Made by a program: the position numbers and the translations under genes. DNA of 64,000 nt from Herpetosiphon gulosus (lineage in GTDB: Bacteria; Chloroflexota; Chloroflexia; Chloroflexales; Herpetosiphonaceae): NCBI RefSeq assembly GCF_039545135.1, contig NZ_BAABRU010000002.1, positions 398,502-462,501 on the forward strand, read 5' to 3'. Under the pieces are notes generated by a model. That model was not told where the DNA came from and did no database searches. It saw nothing but the letters and a program-made list of their open reading frames with translations. Below are positions 29,701-34,518 of this stretch, piece by piece (the first letter of the stretch is position 1; each line of letters starts with the position of its first letter).

Positions 29701-31226
29701 TCGAGCGCCACTTGCAGGCTCACGCCTGAGGTCAATTTGGCACTCAGCGATTGCAACACTGAAAGCTCAGCATTGCGGCGGCGCTCATCATTTAATAAGC
29801 GCGTATTGCCAATCGCCGTGGCAGCTTGAGCCGCCAAGGTTTGAGCTAAGGTAATTTCGCCAGGATTAAAGGTACGGGGTTTCGAGGTAGTGGTACACAG
29901 CAACGTCCCAATCACCCGCTCCTTGAGCAGCATTGGCAAGCCTAAAGCGCTGCGAATACCACGGGCCTTGAGCCACGAACGTTGAGCATTGATTCGTGGG
30001 TCAGTATCAATATCGACAACCACGACTGGTTGTTGGGTATCGAACGATAATTTTAAAATTGATTCAGGCCGCAACTCATAGGTTGCCCCAATCGATAAAT
30101 CTAACGAATTGGTGGCATCGTCATCAGTTGCTTGGGCTACCAACTCACAAATTTTGCGTCGATCATCCCAGAGCAACAACAAACATTGCTCGACCCCAAG
30201 CGCCAGCAAGACATTTTCAGTTAATCGATTGAGAATATGGCTTAGATCAAGCGATGAGCCAACTGTCAAGCTATTTTCATACAGCAAATACAATTCGCGG
30301 GAGCGTTGACGTTGAGCATCGAAGAGTTTGGCGGTGCGCATCGCCAACGAAGCTTGAGCGGCGAATGATTCAAGCAAGGCCAAATCAGCATTTTGAAAAC
30401 CGCGCTCAGGCTCGATATGCACCAGCACCAAAACCCCAATAATCGCCTCGTCGGCGCGGAGCGGAGCAGCCATCACAGCGGTGAAGTTAATCCCCTCGGG
30501 GAGATTATCGTATTTTTCTTTGGCTTGGGCATAATCATTGACCAGCATCGGTTTGCCACTTTGGGCCACCTTGCCAGCCACACCCTTGCCAACCTGAATC
30601 CGTGCGCCATTCCAATTGGCCGGAAATTGCACAACTTGGCGCAACTCCAAATATTGCTGGTTGGAATCGGTCATGTAGACCCCACCACCAGCAGCACCCA
30701 GTAATTCGGTTGCTTGAGTTACCAAGGTTTGCAAGAAATCGTCAGCATTAAGTTGTTGCGCCAAACCTTGCAACGATTCAGTCATAGCCGCGACCGTGCG
30801 TTCACGGCGGGCAAATTCCTCTTGCAAGGCGACACCCTGCCACAAACTGGTTAGCTGAGCCACCAAAACTGTGAGCGGCTCAGGCTCAATTGTGACCGGA
30901 GCGACCAAAACGCCAGGCACCTCGGCAGTGCCAATCTCAAACATCTGCCAACCATCGGGTAGGCGAACCTCACTTCCACCATTTAAAACGCGAGCAGGCA
31001 ACAACCGATTGGTTGCGCGTTTATTCATGCCCCATGCAGTCAGCAACGAACGTTGTTGACCAAGGCGTAAGATCGCCCCTTGAGCAAACATGCCGCTTTG
31101 CTTGAGCAAATCGGCACAGCGCTGCGCGAACGTTGGCAAATCAGGCGATTGCTCACGGGCGAGGTGAGCAATGCCTGTTAACACGTGCCAAATTGCGGTG
31201 GAAGGAGGAGAGATTTTCATGGGCAT
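20772..31226 (-). CDS. Giant multi-GAF sensor histidine kinase (about 17 GAF domains)
   Basis: 3,484 residues and no membrane segment, so cytoplasmic. After a degenerate GAF-like start (about 1-160), I count 17 successive GAF domains from about residue 165 to 3040. Each ends in a variant of QAAIAIENARLF and is joined by a short ERERQI-type helix that leads into the next. A coiled coil separates GAF16 and GAF17. A PAS domain (about 3060-3190), HisKA (SHELRTP, His3256) and HATPase (NAIKYT, DTGVGL, GGTGLGLSI) complete it. Most GAFs share the motif SWIGVP(L/I), suggesting repeated duplication. Which domains bind ligands is unknown; no phytochrome cysteine is obvious. It sits fourth in the six-gene operon. 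Confidence 0.93.
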   Translation of the reverse strand: MPMKISPPSTAIWHVLTGIAHLAREQSPDLPTFAQRCADLLKQSGMFAQGAILRLGQQRSLLTAWGMNKRATNRLLPARVLNGGSEVRLPDGWQMFEIGTAEVPGVLVAPVTIEPEPLTVLVAQLTSLWQGVALQEEFARRERTVAAMTESLQGLAQQLNADDFLQTLVTQATELLGAAGGGVYMTDSNQQYLELRQVVQFPANWNGARIQVGKGVAGKVAQSGKPMLVNDYAQAKEKYDNLPEGINFTAVMAAPLRADEAIIGVLVLVHIEPERGFQNADLALLESFAAQASLAMRTAKLFDAQRQRSRELYLLYENSLTVGSSLDLSHILNRLTENVLLALGVEQCLLLLWDDRRKICELVAQATDDDATNSLDLSIGATYELRPESILKLSFDTQQPVVVVDIDTDPRINAQRSWLKARGIRSALGLPMLLKERVIGTLLCTTTSKPRTFNPGEITLAQTLAAQAATAIGNTRLLNDERRRNAELSVLQSLSAKLTSGVSLQVALESIGESVVQLFDNIDLEICLYDPQNQVLNSQFATPRTRQHYASEGGSYGIDQGLTGWLARHRSTLRIDDLQRQKIVKPIRPHETESGLAFRSFLGVPMLIGDQLIGTLELGSSTIGRFDAEDERLLNIISSQAAQALRNVQRYEATDEVLRERVRELLALQRISRELTSTLQLEQLLPAMLTEITQATGCGYGIVVLHNEDESLQVIAQTGYNSAEAAGVLALPLLNNGLLSAPMQRAEALIYDDVTVLEANIAWGEIRSLLMAPILYENRVAGAIIAGDAKGYSFDHAALDFVRAVADQAALAIGNAQHYEEQVKQRELLQQRASLLNEVLEIGNALRADMELSNLLEQIAFSVTEAAGYRMVLFNLIDPARPTIMRTAAGAGIALSDLEQLRSEDISIETVHPLLDPQYRIGRAYYITRGNDSNAWHDGDQLLVPLYSTERELIGIMTVDDPFTHEAPTRRTVETLEIFANQAAIAIENAWLFDQRSRQIAELAIINRISRAATASLEFNDLAREVYNVLRENLPIRAYYLAVFDTQRNSVVKSLAIDDEHFMPDVVNGPINESSLMARIIKQRKTLYFNDMTTEFHYDEDNSPPRNDEGNSTDVPRSWIGVPLLLGDGTVRGVLSLQHNEAGRYGERDAAVLDTIANQLAVAIENSRLYTDTQSRLNELALINKIGSLTNSTLDFVEILKGVYESLRTTLELNVFYSFVYDPTHGEIVLRVNVEEGKFFIEEQREKLLPNSPSAHVVNALEPLVFRDMPQEIEGKYTIKRFGNPDKWVRSWIGVPLKIRDDTAVGMLSVQHYEPNIYSEREAELLQTIASQVALAVQNARLFGDRERQIRELDAISQIGQLMSASLNLSEMLGLTAEYLQEVTSAPVFYTMIYDAEHDQITDGYAVQEGVPAERTPRGKPRPGSPSAWVVQNRAPLILADVTNKAELHQKGVQPMANPIEGKNKSPRSWIGVPIIARDGAPIGMLSLQDYRTNAFDQRTVAFLTNVVSHISLGVQKVQLFNERDRQIKELDVIRRVGQVTSSTLNADELMQGVYNVLREFLPIEIFNLSVFDSDLTVRSHSFVIDRGLIIQYPKATPITPHSLTAWILEHRQPLLFKHVDEEMKAYPDIHPRVQSADTVLSQSLMGVPLLTSNDEPLGILLLQHYKQAMFDERDLQLLINVAYQVTLGMQNVLLYSQTQDGLEQLATEAERLALINHVSDLTASTLDTQVLYDLAVEEMAQVTDASQARLVIFDYEAQIGYTRAEFPKGDLSIEVPVANNGTIPWMQRHRRPLVINNPLEHELTESFRATISQLGIQALMLVPLIVKGEVVGSIGLDHIGESRHFSQRDAETCQTIANQISQGLENARLFAETERQAHVLSRKVGELSVLLEAGQALSSIHEPTQVLDTLVRLVARQLNIETVILFTGDEELQPVASLGLPTDFVQSLRVKRGEGLVGTVAEQRKPLTTSATDGNSSIISQYTEFNRDHGLSVFMGVPIVYRNELLGVLSVMSGTGALFSEDDTALLSALADQAAIAIENTRLFVERERQITVLQALNDVTQAITSTLDPQTLLRQLHLRLSSVVDTRYSFIVLYDSDHNLLTFPVVMNAGREERLEPQALAEGVLSRVIRGRRTIVLNTIEETANASRFLLGHDTAMASWVGIPIMLGDMVLGVITIQSPNQRAFSTETIQFLQAVASQTAIALENARLFAERERQVTEAAILSSISQSMTATLSPEELASSILKGLTEIYNTDNAYIVFYDAPTNMISTTVGFSNGQPYSLISHVLSNNFLKTMLFEQRPLMFNSSSDLLNERFSPRLEGIPDAIEPESVIAASITMGSQTYGMNINQPLGVLVIQSPQANTFSRAQLQFLESLANQSSAAVQKAMLFTERERRIRELDTLNRISQGITSTISLDEILERLYAGLGEIVDVSTAFIGLYDPQTHSMEFREAHDRGAPVTIGSRRLSVGVPAWVIEHRQPLLLNTSEEANEYRDAQTQITSETSAMRVGGQGEIEQSYLVVPIVVGVDVIGIINIQSYEEYSFSEYDMSFVTTVAAQAGAAIANARLFSEREQSIQRLNTLNNIGQALSSTVRFDDLLRVIYEQTGKLVKTENFYLALYDERNKEVTFPLYYEYGHPINVMPQRGVNGLTEYVIRKRQPLLLQGPHIAERMTEMKVDQVGDMARSWLGIPLIAADKVVGVMTVQSYEQDNAYSDELVQLLLTIASQAAQALENARLFSESRQSVRELSTLSETSVSLASTLEIDELMAISASSAIEMSRADFGGIIVVAGDGYTITNSLALNRDHMELELPDTNELDVGSMEILRPLRSGHPLALFDASTDEGLAPFVNSIGMRGSIFLPMLREGLRGVVFVGMDEPFTFNERTISSLMILATQIGQAINNAQLFDQIRRFNLELEEIVDQRTLELKGEKERVEALYNIATELGTTLDRDELLLRTLDLAASALMVRRGAVFLLDRESKDLVCHAVLNEELGLKSIETRVRFQHPGLANWIIEHNEGVVISDVWLDERWTNAQSGRGDDVRSVIAVPLLSSDAPQGVLMLYSNEIGFFTQDHLRFLSTIGGEVSSALHNADLYTLVYDSADRLSDAMWQQREEASKTAAILQSVSEGVMVLDHQTEKIILYNPAAEDVLRIPRSEVMHNSLQVVAAPRNEEELHEEGRSLLLYAGLHEGIQVVQRSEGVHRSMIELPGQSIAANFAPVVGEESSRFGVVVVLRDITREVEADRAKRDFVATVSHELRTPLTPIRGFVDLLLLGAVGQLSDPQREMLNTVKTNAMRMVGLVEDLLEIGRLEAGKIVLNTAPNQINQLVRDIVATWGLEIEKKNMTLKLELDDTLPLIEYDSKRIGQVLTNMVSNAIKYTYAGGDVIIRTFINEDKMIQLDVKDTGVGLTAEQQKSMFKRFYRADSPLRDEVGGTGLGLSIAKSFIELHNGDMWVQSVYGEGSTFSFSLPEVQPRPDLGERDEV

Positions 31227-31260
31227 TTGTGTTCTTTAGGCACAGGAATTAACTCCTGGC

Positions 31261-32196
31261 TTAGCGGCCAAATTTCACAGCGCTACGAACTGAACCATCT
31301 TGCAAGTTTGGCAATGGGCGCACACTTTCAGCCGTTTCGCTGAGTTCACGGATATCATAGAATGGCCCATCGTTGCTATCGAGCACCCCGATTGAAACCG
31401 TCATCAGTGGTTCTTGGCGTTCAGTGCCATCGGCATTTTTGGCCAAAATATAGCCACGTTTACGGTCGGGATAGCTATAGTGCAAGCCAATTTCTTGATC
31501 AAAGCGTTCGGCGATCCGATCGACAATTGCTTTAGCGCGTTCAGGCATCGACGTAATCAAGAAATCTGGCCCAGTGACCAATTGACCGATGAACTCCTCT
31601 TGGCCACCCAATTCACTGACGACTTCGTTGATCAACAATGCGCCAAACTTCAGCACATCCTCGCCGACGACCGAGCCATAGACTTGGGTAAAGGTATCGA
31701 AGCCATTGATATGCACGGTTGCCAGCGTCCAAATTTCGGCTGAGAGCAAACGGCGGAGTTCTTCGTTAATCAATTCGGCGGTTGGCAAACCAGTGACTGG
31801 GTGGGTGCGGCTTTTTTCGCGAGCCAAAGCTAAGTTATTGCGCACCCGCATATGGACTTCTTCAATATCGAAGGGCTTGACAATATAGTCATTGGCTTGG
31901 ACTTCGCCGAGGCCAATTCCTTTATCGCTTTTTTCACCACGGGCGGTCAAGAAAATGATTGGAATATGCTTTGTACGGGCATTGGCACGCAGTGCTTTTC
32001 CAATATCATACCCGGTCATATCGGGCAAATTCACATCAAGCAAGGCCAAATGCGGCGGCGTGCGTTTCACAAGATCGAGCGCTACCTGCCCGCGCATCGC
32101 GGTCATCACTTCATAACCTTGCGAGGTGAAGTAAATTTTGAGCAAGCCAGAGATATCGGCTTGGTCTTCGACGACTAAGATGCGTTCTTTGCTCAC
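31261..32196 (-). CDS. Response regulator with degenerate GGDEF domain
   Basis: 311 residues. Receiver domain with phospho-acceptor Asp54 (LLDVNLPDM), then a GGDEF-like domain starting at HPVTGLPTAELI. The signature GGDEF is not present: the equivalent position reads TGPDF, so diguanylate cyclase activity is unlikely; c-di-GMP or GTP binding, or a purely structural role, is possible. I choose the GTG at 32196 because GGAGG stands 5 bases before it; ATG codons further upstream would lack spacing. The gene starts 38 bases after the GlmU-like gene and ends 34 bases before the giant kinase. Confidence 0.85.
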   Translation of the reverse strand: MSKERILVVEDQADISGLLKIYFTSQGYEVMTAMRGQVALDLVKRTPPHLALLDVNLPDMTGYDIGKALRANARTKHIPIIFLTARGEKSDKGIGLGEVQANDYIVKPFDIEEVHMRVRNNLALAREKSRTHPVTGLPTAELINEELRRLLSAEIWTLATVHINGFDTFTQVYGSVVGEDVLKFGALLINEVVSELGGQEEFIGQLVTGPDFLITSMPERAKAIVDRIAERFDQEIGLHYSYPDRKRGYILAKNADGTERQEPLMTVSIGVLDSNDGPFYDIRELSETAESVRPLPNLQDGSVRSAVKFGR

Positions 32197-32234
32197 AGTA
32201 TCCTCCATCATCGCACGCCGCGTGCGATGCAGCG

Positions 32235-33533
32235 TTAATCACGGAATTGTTCTGCTGGGTACTCATCTGCGACGCGATCGTTAACTGGAATACGTTGAAC
32301 GCGCGGATCGCGGTCGGGATAGAAAACTGGTGGGCGCGTATAAATACCACTCGAAACATTTTTAGGAATAACCGAATGGTCATCGCCATAAATCAAGACC
32401 GTGCCTGATTCAATATTACGGGCTGGGTAAATGACAAAGCCTGAGCCAATTTTACAATTATGGCCAATTGCCGAGCCAATAACTGGCAGACCAACTTCTT
32501 CCAAGCGCCCGCGATGGAGCGTCTTGATTGGCTTGCCCAGCAGATCGAAATCGGTACAGGTATTGCCAGCCCCGATAAAGGTATTACGGCCAACGACGCA
32601 TAACTGCAAACAGGTATTTTGCGCCACCATCGAATTTTCCATCAAGACAGTCATGAACAGAGCAGCCCGGAATGGTAAATAACAACGATCACTAACTACG
32701 CTAAGCATCACTTGGGAGCCTTGCATAATCGTCACGTTATTACCGATCAAGCTATTCGTAATCACCACTCCAGCGCCAATATTCACGTTGTTACCGATCT
32801 CAGTTGGCCCTTGAATAATCGCCGAAGGATCGATTGAGCAGTTCTTGCCAATCTTGACCACCGGAGATGATGAAAGAAAGTGCTTACGTTCGATGAATGA
32901 GCGAAAGCCAATCTTCAACTTCAAACGCCAACTTGCGGCAACTTCTTGCTCGAGCTTCCGACCCCATGCAAACACCCCAAGCGGAGAGTTTGTCATGAAA
33001 ATATGAACCCAGCTTTCGATTGAACAAAACGCACGAATTGGCACCTGGAATACCAAATCCCCTTGGTTGGGCGCCATATAGCTTGGAATATGGTAGTAGC
33101 CCATCTCCATGGCATTGGTATCGATTACCAGCGGTTGTGGATTCGGGACAACGCCGCGAGGGAAATAGTAGAGGTCGGCGACAAAATGGTTACCATGCTT
33201 GCGAATACCCTCTTGTAATCGCAAAGCATGGGCCGTAATCATCGCATCATCAGCAGCAAAAGCCACTTGGCAAGGTTGCCCAGTGGCGCGTGCCTCAGCG
33301 ATAAACGTCTCAATGAAATCGCGGTTGAAATAGAGATTATCTTTATGCACCAAGAGTTCATCACTACTTGGTGAAATTTCAGACCAATCAGCTACTTCCG
33401 CAACACTTTGGCAGTGGCGTGCAAGCAGATCACGGTGTAGCAGCCACAGCGGCTTATTGAGAATCCGCAAATCACGCGCTGGTTCTCCAAAGGGAGCGAT
33501 AAGCGTAGGATCGCGGAGAACAATCCGTTTCAT
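32235..33533 (-). CDS. GlmU-like protein with left-handed beta-helix
   Basis: 432 residues. The C-terminal half (about 225-400) is a hexapeptide-repeat beta-helix ([LIV]Gxxxx turns such as IGKNCSIDPSAIIQ, IGNNVNIGAGVVI), as in GlmU and other sugar-nucleotide acetyl-/nucleotidyltransferases. The N-terminal ~200 residues should be the nucleotidyltransferase part but lack the GxGTRMxP signature, resembling the alternative GlmU-like family. It may act on a sugar phosphate for envelope polysaccharide; the reaction is not established. The ATG at 33533 (MKRIVLRD) has AGGGA 7 bases upstream; an ATG at 33590 would add nineteen residues. Confidence 0.72.
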   Translation of the reverse strand: MKRIVLRDPTLIAPFGEPARDLRILNKPLWLLHRDLLARHCQSVAEVADWSEISPSSDELLVHKDNLYFNRDFIETFIAEARATGQPCQVAFAADDAMITAHALRLQEGIRKHGNHFVADLYYFPRGVVPNPQPLVIDTNAMEMGYYHIPSYMAPNQGDLVFQVPIRAFCSIESWVHIFMTNSPLGVFAWGRKLEQEVAASWRLKLKIGFRSFIERKHFLSSSPVVKIGKNCSIDPSAIIQGPTEIGNNVNIGAGVVITNSLIGNNVTIMQGSQVMLSVVSDRCYLPFRAALFMTVLMENSMVAQNTCLQLCVVGRNTFIGAGNTCTDFDLLGKPIKTLHRGRLEEVGLPVIGSAIGHNCKIGSGFVIYPARNIESGTVLIYGDDHSVIPKNVSSGIYTRPPVFYPDRDPRVQRIPVNDRVADEYPAEQFRD

Positions 33534-33697
33534 AACGAGTCCCTGCAGCTCAAGACGTTTCGACCACCGAAACCACCTGGTATCTACCATGTACTATACT
33601 CGCATTTGCACGAATAAGGGTATTTAGCAGATTACAGTTGGATGTCTGTGAGCGTCCTGCTCGTCGCCAGCGCACAGATTGGCAGACTTACATCGTC

Positions 33698-34348
33698 CTA
33701 ATCTATTGGCTCCTTGTCAATGGCAAACGCACAATATGGATCGCCATTGCGTGGACTTGCAACTTGTTCGACCTTGAAGTTATGACCGCCGGTCACCCAC
33801 GTCAAGGCTTCTTCGATAATCCCTTGCGCCAAATAGAAGATCGGGGTGCTATTGCCGCGTCCCCAGAACACTGGCGATTTATCAATGTAATAGAGGAAAC
33901 GACCTTTTTGATCTTCCACCCGACTCGGCTGATCGCTGAAGCGGTCGAAGGTTTGTGCTACCGCATTCAACACGATCTTCATTTTCATGGTCATGGGCAT
34001 CAGTTTGAGCGCAAGGTCGGCCATCCCCAATAGTGGGCCAAATTCTTTCAACCCAAGACTGAACGCATACCGTCCGGCCCGCAGTTCCATCCCACGCGCA
34101 CCCCGTGGACCGAACATTGTTTCGGTGGCTTCGCTGATCGTTGCGAGATCAAAGAACGAAAATTCGCGTTTCAAGTCGTTGGGCGGATAGTTATTGACGA
34201 GGTGTTTCATCCCTGCCATATTTAGCAGCGCATTGACCCCCGTGCGGCCCATAACATCTTCCAAACTGAGAAGATACAATCGTGCGATTTTATTGGGGTA
34301 GAACAGGCGCTCAAGCTCGTCAGACGTATTGGTGCGCTCTTCTGCCAT
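33698..34348 (-). CDS. V4R-domain (4-vinyl reductase-like) small-molecule-binding protein
   Basis: 216 residues. A helical N-terminal segment (RLFYPNKIARLYLLSLEDVMG) is followed by a V4R domain, recognised by the end GGHNFKVEQVASPRNGDPYCAF, as found in bacteriochlorophyll 4-vinyl reductases and in archaeal/bacterial sensor regulators. Stand-alone V4R proteins are thought to bind hydrocarbons or other small ligands. No chlorophyll genes are present. It is the first gene behind the operon promoter at 34.4 kb and so is probably part of the signalling unit, although a 164-base gap separates it from the next gene. AAGGAG lies before the ATG. Confidence 0.75.
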   Translation of the reverse strand: MAEERTNTSDELERLFYPNKIARLYLLSLEDVMGRTGVNALLNMAGMKHLVNNYPPNDLKREFSFFDLATISEATETMFGPRGARGMELRAGRYAFSLGLKEFGPLLGMADLALKLMPMTMKMKIVLNAVAQTFDRFSDQPSRVEDQKGRFLYYIDKSPVFWGRGNSTPIFYLAQGIIEEALTWVTGGHNFKVEQVASPRNGDPYCAFAIDKEPID

Positions 34349-34425
34349 GAGTAACTCCTTGCACTATGCTGTGAGCTTCGCAGTGGGGCAACACGGCGTG
34401 GTTCGGAACGTGGCCCGGCCAGCAC

Positions 34426-34468
34426 GCACATTGTACATTAAGGCTATACCTTCGTCAACACAATGTGC
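34426..34468. promoter_or_regulatory. Inverted repeat flanking the operon promoter (candidate operator)
   Basis: GCACATTGT (34426-34434) and its exact reverse complement ACAATGTGC (34460-34468). One arm covers the -10 element; the other lies just upstream of the -35. Centres are 34 bases apart, about three helical turns, as expected for cooperative repressor binding. Confidence 0.55.
34430..34458 (-). promoter_or_regulatory. Sigma-70 promoter of the six-gene signalling operon
   Basis: On the minus strand TTGACG (34453-34458), a 17-base spacer and TACAAT (34430-34435). Transcription should start near 34423, giving a ~75-base leader before the V4R gene. Confidence 0.75.
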
Positions 34469-34518
34469 CTTTATAATGCCCCAAATTCACAGTTGCTGTT
34501 CACGCTTTGGGCATACCG

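Noticed and set aside
20772..31226. Possible CRISPR or DNA tandem repeat because of recurring words
   Set aside because: The recurrences are protein-level (GAF domain ends every ~170 codons) with diverged DNA; there are no short identical repeats with regular spacers.
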